DNA of 64,000 nt from an uncultured Lachnospiraceae bacterium (GTDB taxonomy: Bacteria; Bacillota; Clostridia; Lachnospirales; Lachnospiraceae). The notes beneath the pieces are model-generated. The model was given only the letters and a program-made list of their open reading frames with translations. It was not told where the DNA came from and searched no databases. The stretch covers positions 1-64,000 of the forward strand of contig CAMWBY010000008.1 in assembly GCA_947172645.1 (NCBI GenBank). The letters are read 5' to 3'. Shown here piece after piece: positions 1-9,400 of the stretch (the stretch's first letter is position 1; the number at the start of each line of letters is the position of its first letter). A program made the position numbers and the translations under genes.

Positions 1-235
1 TCCTTTCCGGCGGCTGGCTCATCTGTGGTGAATCCATCTTAACATAACTTTCTGCGCCTGTCACCATTTCATTCAAAATTAACCGGGGAATTTTTTCATC
101 CAGCGTGTCGGCATATCCCGAACCCGTATATACCCTGACCCTGAAAAGTGTCCCGCCGATTCTTCTGTAAAAAAATCCAGCCGGAACAGGGCTGGATTCT
201 GCTACATCATTATTCACTTTTAATGTTTCTGCCAT
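1..235 (-). CDS. TnpW-like transposon-encoded protein, partial
   Basis: This partial gene runs off the left edge of the window. From an ATG at 235-233 the frame is open for 78 codons to position 2, with AAGGA about 5 bases upstream. The product begins MAETLKVNND and contains FFYRRIGGTLFRVRVY followed by a stretch with LDEKIPRLILNEM. The basic, IG-T-F-V-V core followed by L-EKI-RLI-N is what I know from small TnpW-family proteins of Tn1549-like conjugative elements; their biochemical role is not known. It is divergent from the sigma-like gene to its right. Its presence says the mobile element continues to the left. The family call is from memory of the pattern and moderately sure. Confidence 0.6.
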   Translation of the reverse strand, partial: MAETLKVNNDVAESSPVPAGFFYRRIGGTLFRVRVYTGSGYADTLDEKIPRLILNEMVTGAESYVKMDSPQMSQPPER

Positions 236-441
236 ACAATCCTTTCTTGCGCACCGAGCGCATATCCCTTATAATTGTTCGGGGAACTGTTAAGCTCCCT
301 GACTTCCGTACTTAGTAACCGAATTTTTATTTTATCCGTACTCCACAAGCCGCCCTCCCTTCTATTTGTAACTGATTTTATTTTGAAAAAGATTACTCTT
401 TCACTAATAGGAGAAAAACAGCTATAAAAACGGAAGTGTTT

Positions 442-470
442 TTGAAAAAACTGCTACACTTTTTTATATT
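442..470 (+). promoter_or_regulatory. Candidate promoter of the sigma-like gene
   Basis: TTGAAA (442-447) and TATATT (465-470) are separated by 17 bases. The predicted start of transcription lies very close to the ribosome binding site AAAAGGA at 475-481, so an alternative pair further upstream, TTCACT (400-405) and TATAAA (423-428), is equally possible. AAGTGT (435-440) and ACACTT (456-461) form an inverted repeat across the promoter that could be an operator. The rest of 236-441 holds nothing else I recognise. Confidence 0.35.
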
Positions 471-491
471 TTTGAAAAGGACTGATTATAA

Positions 492-1139
492 ATGCCAAAA
501 TACACCGAACTCCCAACATTCAGGGAGCAAAGTTTTATAACAGAAGCGGACGGGGATATGCTCCACCGTGAAGCCCGTGCCCTTGCAATCCGGCGCATTG
601 AGGAAAGCGCAAGGACAGTGGAGGACTTTGAAAACGTACTGTACTGGTGGGATAAACTGGACGAAAACAGGGAACGGAGAGAAAGAGACCATGAGATAGG
701 ACGCTCCACTGTTCCTCTGGCATGGGGCGCAGATGAACTGCATTTATTCGATAGACCGTCTTATGATATGGTTTTAAGAAGGCTCCTGCTTGCAGGTGAT
801 TTTCTTGATTTCATATTTGACAGCCCGGAAACGATACATGAACTTGTCACAGATGCGGATTTATCGGAAATATTAAAGGAACTAAAGCCGCACCTCAAAA
901 ATATGCTCTATTACCTGTTCCTGCGTGATGATTCCGCTACAGAGTATGCAGAGAGCATCGGGCAGACAGACCGGAACATCCGGGGCATCCGTGAAACAGC
1001 ATTGAAAAAGATACGAAAACTCTATGGTGCTGTGCTTGCATACCGGAAGGAAAACAGTCTGCCGCTGACGCTTGATGAGAAACATTTTTTAGAAAACGGA
1101 GTGCGGAAGAAAAAGGAAAGTAAACGGCTTGACCGATAA
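492..1139 (+). CDS. Sigma-70 region 4-like regulator of the conjugative element
   Basis: The 215-residue protein has no clear family feature in its N-terminal half. Residues about 132-190 form a helix-turn-helix of sigma region 4 type: a helical block PHLKNMLYYLF, then DDSATEYAESIGQTDRNIRGIRETALKKIRKLY, which fits the two helices and turn that contact a -35 element. The C-terminus is very basic. Proteins of this kind are common in Firmicute conjugative elements and are annotated there as sigma-70-family or sigma-like factors; the role in element transcription is inference. The ATG at 492 is preceded by AAAAGGA at 475-481. The next gene starts 75 bases after the stop on the same strand. Confidence 0.6.
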   Translation: MPKYTELPTFREQSFITEADGDMLHREARALAIRRIEESARTVEDFENVLYWWDKLDENRERRERDHEIGRSTVPLAWGADELHLFDRPSYDMVLRRLLLAGDFLDFIFDSPETIHELVTDADLSEILKELKPHLKNMLYYLFLRDDSATEYAESIGQTDRNIRGIRETALKKIRKLYGAVLAYRKENSLPLTLDEKHFLENGVRKKKESKRLDR

Positions 1140-1214
1140 CAAGTAACTGTTTATAATATAGGAAATATTACATCAGATAATTCGATATGATTGATGGATT
1201 GGAGCAGATTTTCT

Positions 1215-2129
1215 ATGAAGAATTTATTTGCGCATACCAGCGCACCGTGGATTCGGTACAGCGGCTATGAATATAAGACCGCTGATGATGGCACTCTCTA
1301 CATAACGGTTTCAGAAGGCGCAGAACCGGAAATGTACCGCCCCATGCAGGAAGCGGAGCAGCTTATCACTGATGCGGTAAATGTCGGGCTTGCCGCCATG
1401 CACAAAGCCTCGGAAGAAGAACTAAAAGAGTCCGTGCTTGACTTTGTAAAAAAATATGGTTTCCTCGGCTTTATGACCGCCCTGCCGACAACAGCAGATT
1501 TTATAACCTATGAATCCGTGTATCTTCCAAAAAACCACTTTATAAAGGAAGAATCCCTTCCTACAGAGAAGTATCTTTCCTATTTCTACCCTTTTGATAA
1601 ACTGGATTTCAGAAAGAAAAGTGTGGAATCGGGATGGTCTGTGACTGACCGTGAAGGCATTGCGATCACAATGGCTATGGGGAATGCGCCGCAGGCTGTG
1701 GCGATGGAATTACAGAAGGAATATGCGGAAAGGTACGACTGGATTTTGAAAGAATTTACTGACTTAGCATTTACCTTTATGACAAGTTTCCTTTATTACC
1801 TCGATTATGATACGATTGACGAGCAGACACGCAGCCTGTACCGTCAGGGCATTTCCGCTTTCGGCGGCATATCCCCCACTTACCGGATTGCACTGGAAAA
1901 GGATTCGCCCGTTATCGTATGGGATTTCCATTCGCTGCTTGTCATGGTGCAGATGTGCTTTTCCTTCATGCTCACGGACAAGGACAGTGATATGCGTATG
2001 TGCAAGCACTGTAAAAAAGCCTTTGTCGCAAGCCGGAAGGGGAATGAATTTTGCAGTCAGAGGTGCAAGAACCAGTTTAATGTCTACAAATCAAGAGAAA
2101 AGAAGAAAGGGAACAAAAGAGATGATTGA
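1215..2129 (+). CDS. Element-encoded protein with C-terminal zinc finger
   Basis: Hypothetical protein of 304 residues. Most of it is unrecognised and largely helical. Near the C-terminus it has MCKHCKKAF, then FCSQRCKNQF, a treble-clef-like C-x2-C...C-x3-C finger followed by a basic tail. This resembles the CGNR-type fingers at the end of several bacterial regulators, so nucleic-acid binding is plausible but not shown. An in-frame TTG at 1191 would add eight residues, but the ATG at 1215 has GGAG (1201-1204) at a 10-base spacing, so I chose it. The stop overlaps the start of the following gene (2122), which suggests translational coupling. No catalytic function can be assigned. Confidence 0.65.
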   Translation: MKNLFAHTSAPWIRYSGYEYKTADDGTLYITVSEGAEPEMYRPMQEAEQLITDAVNVGLAAMHKASEEELKESVLDFVKKYGFLGFMTALPTTADFITYESVYLPKNHFIKEESLPTEKYLSYFYPFDKLDFRKKSVESGWSVTDREGIAITMAMGNAPQAVAMELQKEYAERYDWILKEFTDLAFTFMTSFLYYLDYDTIDEQTRSLYRQGISAFGGISPTYRIALEKDSPVIVWDFHSLLVMVQMCFSFMLTDKDSDMRMCKHCKKAFVASRKGNEFCSQRCKNQFNVYKSREKKKGNKRDD

Positions 2130-2640
2130 AAACAGGAACGTAAATATCATAACCGATGCGGACGGTAAAAAGCTGGTCTTGATTAACGATATCCGTTTCA
2201 AAGGGAAACGCCAAATTGACTGGGATAATGTAAAGCGGTATCTCGAAGGATATGTCGGAGACTATTACGAGATTGAAGAAAATGCCGAGCGTATTTATAT
2301 TGGAAATGAACTTCCCGAAGAATACACGGAATCAGAGAGCCGGAAAAGCCTTATGGGTGCAAATGCAAAAGCGAAGGCAAACGCCGCTACTGCGATACCT
2401 GAACTGATACAGATAGCATCAAACCCGGCTTATGAAGAAAACCGCAAGGAAAAACACAACAAAAACGCCAGATACGGCTGGTACAGGTATGATGTCCGTT
2501 TTGCCCTCCCGGTTTATGATGAGAATGTGCTTGTCAGATACAATATATTCCATGCTCGTCTTTTAATTAACCATGCTGAAAATGGCAAAAAATATCTGTA
2601 TGATATTTTGGCAGTAAAAAAAGAAACGAGCAAGCCGTAA
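2122..2640 (+). CDS. Small element protein, possible polyvalent-protein nuclease-like domain
   Basis: The 172-residue product begins MIENRNVNII. Its ATG overlaps the stop of the zinc-finger gene and follows AGAAAGGG. The frame stays open further upstream, but that part lies antisense-like within the neighbour and has no ribosome binding site, so I start at 2122. The N-terminal third looks like a small alpha/beta domain (KLVLINDIRFKGKRQIDW). The C-terminal third (RYDVRFALPVYDENVLVRYNI followed by HARLLINHA and KYLYDI) recalls PBECR/Barnase-EndoU-like folds that occur as LPD domains in conjugative elements. That resemblance is weak, so I give no function. It is the last gene of the plus-strand cluster. 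Confidence 0.6.
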   Translation: MIENRNVNIITDADGKKLVLINDIRFKGKRQIDWDNVKRYLEGYVGDYYEIEENAERIYIGNELPEEYTESESRKSLMGANAKAKANAATAIPELIQIASNPAYEENRKEKHNKNARYGWYRYDVRFALPVYDENVLVRYNIFHARLLINHAENGKKYLYDILAVKKETSKP

Positions 2641-2787
2641 CAAGATGTACGGTGAAAACCCATTTCTTATTGTCAATAATAAGCCATTTTTTCCGTCCTG
2701 TCAATCCCCTATTTTAATTTTTCACAAAATCCCGCCATTGGCATTTTTAATGCAATGGGGGAACTTTGTTTCCCCTTGACCACTCCA
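2641..2787. other. Intergenic stretch with two short hairpins
   Basis: After the stop at 2640, CCATTGGCATT (2736-2746) can pair with AATGCAATGG downstream with one bulged base, and GGGGAAC just after it can pair with GTTTCCCC. No long T-run follows either stem, so termination is possible but not clear. No gene is visible. Confidence 0.4.
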
Positions 2788-2867
2788 TAGCATGAGGCGC
2801 AGAAGATGTCAAGACCGCCGCAGGCGAGGCGGAGCCGGTGTCTTGACATCTTCTGCGCCTCATGCTA
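2788..2867. repeat. Perfect 28-bp inverted repeat with 24-nt loop
   Basis: Positions 2788-2815 are the exact reverse complement of 2840-2867. The arms begin TAGCATGAGGCGCAG and end GTCAAGAC, and the loop 2816-2839 is GC-rich and purine-rich. It lies between the plus-strand cluster ending at 2640 and the convergent tnpV gene ending at 2891. Without a T-run it is not a standard intrinsic terminator, although in RNA it would be a very stable hairpin on either strand. An origin or recombination role within the element is possible. Confidence 0.9.
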
Positions 2868-2890
2868 CAAAACTTAAAGCCAGAATAAAA

Positions 2891-3244
2891 CTAAAGGGAA
2901 TATATCAGATCATGCAGCACTACTTCCTCCGCTCTGCTCCTAATGCTGTTCATCTTCTGAAGCCAGCAGAGCCAGTCATCAGATTTAAGCTGTTCGGTTA
3001 CTCCCTCTTTTTTTGCCATCTGCCTTACAAGCCTGTCCATCATCTCATTACATTCTTCATCAATCTCCGCAAGATGCTTCCATAAGGTTTCCGACAAGAT
3101 CATATACGAATAAATGCCCCTATGGTTTTCTTCCAAAAAACGCTTCCTCATGCGTCCATACTTCCCGATCTGATACTCCGTTGTATCCGAAAGTTTGAGG
3201 TCTGGAATCAGATAATCTCCTTCCCAATGGTAAGTAATCTCCAT
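2891..3244 (-). CDS. TnpV-like transposon-encoded protein (stand-alone copy)
   Basis: The 117-residue product starts MEITYHWEGDYLIPDL and continues with IGKYGRMR, HLAEIDEE and VTEQLKSDDWLCWLQKMNSIRSRAEE. This is the pattern of TnpV family proteins carried by Tn1549-like elements; their function is unknown. A TTG two codons upstream (3250) is possible, but the ATG at 3244 is better placed behind AAAGGCGG. A second TnpV of the same length is nested in the helicase gene (8666-9019). The two share EITY, GDYL, GKYG, MAK, VTE-LK, WLQ-MN-IR and AEE in the same order. This gene sits just downstream of the truncated helicase. Confidence 0.75.
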   Translation of the reverse strand: MEITYHWEGDYLIPDLKLSDTTEYQIGKYGRMRKRFLEENHRGIYSYMILSETLWKHLAEIDEECNEMMDRLVRQMAKKEGVTEQLKSDDWLCWLQKMNSIRSRAEEVVLHDLIYSL

Positions 3245-3425
3245 ATACAACCGCCTTTCTTTGTGCTAAACTGTTTACAGATACGAATAAAAAGAGCTAT
3301 CACCCACTTTCTTTACCACAACATCTGCAAGTTTCCATTCACCACAAATGAGCCAGCCGCATATGTTGTATTTTAGCAGACGCACATTTCCGCTAAAATA
3401 CTGCGTTTTCCGGAAATGTTTACAT
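3245..3425. other. Short gap between tnpV and the truncated helicase gene
   Basis: No gene is supported here. The leftmost part supplies the ribosome binding site of tnpV on the minus strand; the part from 3361 on belongs to the nested inverted-repeat block described separately. Confidence 0.4.
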
Positions 3426-3443
3426 CTACAGTTCACAACATAT
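3361..3443. repeat. Nested inverted repeats at the helicase truncation point
   Basis: ATATGTTGT (3361-3369) is the reverse complement of ACAACATAT (3435-3443). Inside it, TATTTTAGC pairs with GCTAAAATA, and ACATTTCCG pairs with CGGAAATGT, giving overlapping alternative stems. The block covers the last codons of the truncated helicase frame and about 65 bases beyond. It may be a terminator-like structure, a small mobile-element remnant or a recombination scar; the sequence alone does not decide. Confidence 0.7.
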
Positions 3444-6400
3444 CACATCATCCAGATAGCGGCATTTCATAAACATATCGGATGATTTCTGCGCCTCTGT
3501 CTGTGCAATGCCGCCCACGTTCCTCATTTTAGTATAAAGGTAAAGGTTCTTGTACCCATCCGCCTCGTCCACAAACAGGCGGTCAATACCCAATTCCTCA
3601 AAGAAAACAACATCATCTTTCCGGCTCTGGTCATTGAGTTTTGACAGTTTCGTTTGCAGTGATTTCTTTGTTTTCTCCATCTGCTTGATGGTGAACCTGC
3701 TCCCTCCGTTCCGCTTTGCCTCCGCAATTCCGTCTATGATCTCATCAATCTCTGCCTCTAACATACGCTGCTGTCTTTCTGTACTTAACGGCACTTTCTC
3801 AAATTGACTGTGCCCGATAATAACCGCATCAATGTCACTGGTCGCAATCCTCGCACAAAATTTCTTCCGGTTCTTGGTTTCAAAATCCTTTTTGGTAGCC
3901 ACAAGCAGATTGGCAGCGGGATAAAGCTGGAGCCATTCGGCGGCAAACTGCTCTATGATATGGTTCGGCACTACAATCATGGATTTGTTGCAGAGTCCCA
4001 ACCGTTTGCACTCCATCGCCGCCGCAACCATCGTATAGGTCTTTCCGGCTCCTACCACATAAGCAAGCAGGCTATTTCCTCCATAAATGATACGGGCAGC
4101 ACCATTTTTCTGGTGCTGCCTTAACTTAATTTCCGGGTTCATACCATAAAAATTCAAATGGCTCCCGTCATATTCCCTCGGTCGGATAGCGTTAAATTTC
4201 TCATTATAATACGCTGTCAATCTCTGCCTGCGCTCCGGGTTCTGCCATATCCAGTCCTGAAATGCCTGCTTGATCAAGTCCTGCTTGCCCTGCGCTATGG
4301 CAGTTTCCTCTTTATTCAAGACTGCCTTTTTCTTATCGTCCTCCGTCACGATATAATCATAAACACGGGTATCACGCAGATTCAGCGTATCTTCAATAAT
4401 CTTATAAGCATTAACACGGTGTGTGCCATATGCGTTATTTACCTTTGGATTCCCTTTGTCATTGCTCTTTCCCTCAATGTTCCATTCCCCCGTGAACTTG
4501 GAAAAATGGACTTTGATATTCCATCGGTTATAGTTCGGCGTGTCCAGCAGTTGGAACATAAATTCCGACACATCACTGACCGGAATCCATGTGGCTCCCA
4601 AACGAACACTGATTTCCGATGCGGTCAAGTCTTTTGGCTGTACCTTTTCCAGTGCTTCCACATTGCTGTTATACACCTCAGACGTCATTGCCGCCAGCTT
4701 CGCCTCTTTCAGTTTTTCCCTCACATTTCCGGATAAATATTCATCTTCCGAGACAAACTGCGGCTCCTCTCCCGCCACATCCGGCAGGCGGAAAATCACG
4801 CCTGATAATTCCTGCTCGATTTCCTCCGCACTTTTCCCCGTTAGGGAACACATATAATCCATATCTACTCTGGCTTTCTCAGATAAAGATAACGACAATG
4901 CTTCGCTGGCTGTGTCTACCTTTGTGACCGCCTGATGCGGTTTTATGGTGCGTTTATGGAACATATCTGCTTTCCGTGCGTGTATACCGTCCTCTGCCAC
5001 AATCTCCAGAGAACAGAGCAGAGGGTAGCTGTTATCGTCCGAAAAGACCATGCTGTTTGCCCTGGCATTCAGTATCCCATACTTCTTTTGAAACGTGTCA
5101 TACAAATAATTTAGTTTCCTCTGCTGTTCCTCAATGACCGTATCGGCATACCCTTCGGTCTGAAAAGCAATCAGTTCACGCACACAATCACGGATGGCAA
5201 CCATGCCTTTTACACGGTTTGCGGCGGTCACTGACAGTTCCACCGGCTTCATGCGGCTGTTTTCCCGATAGTAGATTTTTCCGTTAAAAACAGTAAAGGA
5301 GAAGTTAGCAACGGATGGATCTGCGGGGATTGAATGATCTTCTTCCTCCACCAGTTCGTCCGCTTCATATTCCGCAACCTCTGCCTGAATGTTTTCCACC
5401 GCCCCCGCAAGCAGGGTTTCAAGGCTGGCGTTCTCATATGGGCGGCAGGCGCTGTCCATGCCGTACTGCGTACTCTCCATCACCATCTCGCCCAATACCA
5501 TCTCCGGGTGTTCCACAAAATAGCGGTTCTGCGTAATGCCGTTTTCATCAACGTCAAGATATAACCAGTCCGGCTCTGCTTCCACCATGCGGTCACGCTT
5601 TTGCAGAAACAAAATATCAGAAGTCACTTCCGTCCCCGCATTTTTCTTGAATGTGTCATTCGGCAGACGGATTGCTCCCAAAAGTTCCGCCCGCTGTGCA
5701 ATATATTTCCGTATCGCCGGGTTTTTCTTGTCCATTGTCCCGGAAGATGTGATAAATGCAATCACGCCGCCCGGTCTGACTTTATCCAACGTTTTCGCAA
5801 AAAAGTAATCATGCACAAGGAAATTATTCTTGTCATACCGCTTGTCGGATAACTTAAACTGTCCAAACGGGACATTGCCGATTGCTACATCAAAAAAGCT
5901 GTCCGGCAGCTCTGCTTCTTCGTATCCCTGCACGGCAACCGTAGATTTCTGGTAAAGCTGTCCCGCAATCCTGCCCGATATGCTGTCAATCTCCACTCCA
6001 TACACCTTACAGTCTGATAAGCTCTCCGGCTTCATGCCTATGAAATTACCTACCGCACAAGACGGCTCTAAAATGTTCCCCGATTTAAGCCCCATGTTCT
6101 CCAATGCTTGATACATGGCACGGATGACAATGGGCGGCGTGTAAAATGCGGTTAAAGTTGACTGCCTTGCGGCGGCGTATTCTTCCTGTGTCAATACGGT
6201 TTTCAGCTCAAGGTATTCATATCCCCATGCGGATTTGGTTTCATCAAATGCGTCCGACAAGCCGCCCCAACCGACATACTTTGATAGGATTTCCTGCTCC
6301 TCCGGCGTTGCGTACCTGTCCTCATCCTCACACTTCTTCAATAACTGGATGGCGGCAATGTTTGCCCGGAACTTCTCTTTCTGCGTCCCGTATCCCAACT

Positions 6401-9400
6401 CATCATTGGTAATTTGATACTGGCTCCGCTGTTCCTGCGGGATTTCCGGGTGCAGGTCAAAACTCCTTATCCTGCCCGCTGGCTTTTTCTTTTCCCACGC
6501 TGGCGCAAATTCTGTCTGCCCATTACTTTCTTTTTCCGGCGTATCTTCCTGCCCCTGAACCAGATCGTGCATAAGCTCTGTGCCGATTGAGGTGCCGCTT
6601 TCGGATAGCTGTTTTTCTTCTCTGGTCGGCAAATATCCCTGTTCCCGGATATTTTCAAACCACTGGTTTGCAAACTGGTTTAATTCATCCTCCAGTGCTT
6701 CGTCTACAATGCCATCCACCACTACCTGCTCAAAGCGGTTCAAATTATCCTGCTGGAATGTCCTTGCATTAAGCGTCCCCGCTTCATGGTCGAAAACAAA
6801 CTCCATATCCGGATCAGCAAAGGAATCGCCGTTCTGCATATAATAATGGGAAATGGCAATGCGGTTCCCGCCAATATTTTCAACTGTAAGCGGCATAAAA
6901 GACTGTCCCGCTTCAAAAGATTTTGAATCCATTTCCCCATGCAGCACCTCCGGCGCAAGCTCCATGACCGCACGGTAATTCCGCTGAGCTACGGTAAGGT
7001 TTTCTTCGGGAATTTCTTCTATTTCTGTATTGGCCGCATCATCTCCCGGCGTTTCCGTTATAGACGGGAGTTCCATGTTTTTGTTTTCGGCTGGTGGCTC
7101 CGGCAGTGACCGTTTGATTTTTAAATGGTCATTTGCCGGATTTTCACGCAGCTTACGGTCAAATTCCTCACGGGGCATATCCTTTGTGAAAAGCGGATAG
7201 GTAAGGTCATGCAATACAACCATGTTATCGGTAATGGAGAGGATTTCATATTTCTCCATGCCGATATACACCACGGTTTCTGCCTGAAGGTCATAAGAGG
7301 GATTCATGGCTGGCAGCTTTTGCACTTCCTGAATCAGATTCGCAAGTTCCTGATATGCAGCCATGTCCGGCTCTGTTGCCTGCTGGACGCTGATAAGGTA
7401 GTCCAAAACCGCCGCTGCCTCGTCCGGATTTGACAACTGCTTCTCAATCTGTGCAACCGTTTCCTTCTCGGACTCCCCCTGCTCCATGTTCGCCTCATAT
7501 CCCCGCAGGTCAGTTTCCTTATACAGTTCATTGAGCCTTGCGGCAAGGCTTTCCGGCTCTGACTTTTCTTCCTCCGGAACCATGAGCGGCTCCGGTTCCG
7601 GCAGGGATGGTGTTTCTGTTTCGGCTGGTATGGGAGAAATCAAACTGAATTTCCCGTCCCGGTAATCCGTGAGGTCACGATACACCTTTTGCATAAATTT
7701 GTAACGGCGGTCAAAATCTGCGGTATTATTCAGCACTTCCTCCATCATGCTTAAGATTTCTTCCACACGCTCCGGGCTGTCAATCTGCGGTCGGATTGCT
7801 TTCACGCCTGCATGGTACTCCGAACCATATGGATATGGTCGCACCACTTCTTCCGGCTGGTTCGTATAAAAATGGTAGATTTCAGCCACAAGAACGCTCT
7901 TTTCATACTCCGGCAGATACTCCATTTCTTTCTCTGTCATATACCGCCCTGCGGCAATCAGCTCGTCAATGCGTTTCGCAACCTTTCCCCATTTCAGCAG
8001 GTTTTCCGTTTCACCTTTTGTAATCCGCATCCCTTCGCTGCTGGCAAGCATATCAATCCCAGTTCCTGTAATTACCGGGTAGGCACCGACAAAACCATAC
8101 GCATCTCTGAGATAGTCTGCCTTCTCCTGATTCGTATGGTTTTTCAGGAAGTAAACATAAATGCCGTATTTCCCCGGCTTCGTGTAACTGCTATTCTTAA
8201 TGACGGCATCAATGATTTCCTGTGAAAATGAAAAAGCAGAGGTTTTTTCCTCTGCCAAACCTTCCATAAAGGCAAGCTGTCCTTCCACGGTCGGAAGCGG
8301 ATTCATGGTATCTTTCAGCTCCCCCAAAAGGCGCATACCCTCAAAATACCCTGCGATTACGCCCCAGTCAAAATAAGACTGCGATGTGCGTGAAAGATAG
8401 TTCCCCTCCCACATATGAAGCACGTTCTGGTAAGTCTTGTAGCCTACACGCCTGCCATCCTCCAGCGTGATTTCCGTCTGTTCATTATTAAATATCCCTT
8501 TGATATATTCCGTCCGTTCTTTTTTATCCTCATGACTTTCAAAAAATGCCCGGATTTCCTCTTTACCCGCTTTCAAATGCGGGGTAGACAAAAGTAGCGA
8601 TTTGATGTCCTCATCCTTCCCGAAAAAAGGAAAAGTGCTGTCCTCGCTGCTTCTGTCGTACCACTCTAAGCGTAAATCAGTTCTCTCATCACTGTTTCCT
8701 CCGCCGCCTGCCGGATGTTGTTCATCATCTGGAGCCACAACATCTGGTCTTTTGCTTTCAGCTCCTCTGTCACCTCCTGTGATTTCGCCATCTCCGATAC
8801 GATCTGCTCCATCCTGCCCTGCGCTTCTTCCTGCGTTTCCTTCAGGTGCTGGTTCAGCTTCCCTTGCGTCAGCAGGCTTATGAATATCCCGTAATGCTGC
8901 TCCTTCAGGTAATTCCGGCGCAGTGAGCCGTACTTCCCAAGGTGTACTTCCTGTTCGTCCGGTACGGTGAGATTCGGCAGAAGGTAATCTCCCTGCTTGC
9001 TGTATGTTATCTCGTTCATAATCAAAACTCCTTTCCGAAGTAGCGTTTTTTGCTTTCGCACCTTCATTATATTTGTCTGTATTCTCTCCGGCAAATGTGC
9101 GATTCCTTCTTTTTTCCTCTTTTTGCAGCTTCTGGATGGTATCAGAGATTTCTCCCAACGCCATTTCTGCCACATCACTGGTAACTGTTCCAAACAAGTT
9201 GACAAGCTCCGGTGTATTAAATTCCGTAATGTTACGAAAATCATCTATATCCAGATAAATTTTTGTATCTACACCGCACCGCACCATCACCATATAAGCA
9301 ATGCTGTTTGACAAAAGGCTCTTTGCCTGCACCTCCACACTGTACTCGTCCAGCTCCTCCAGAAAACTGTCCTTTCGGTAATCTAAAATATCTTTTAAAT

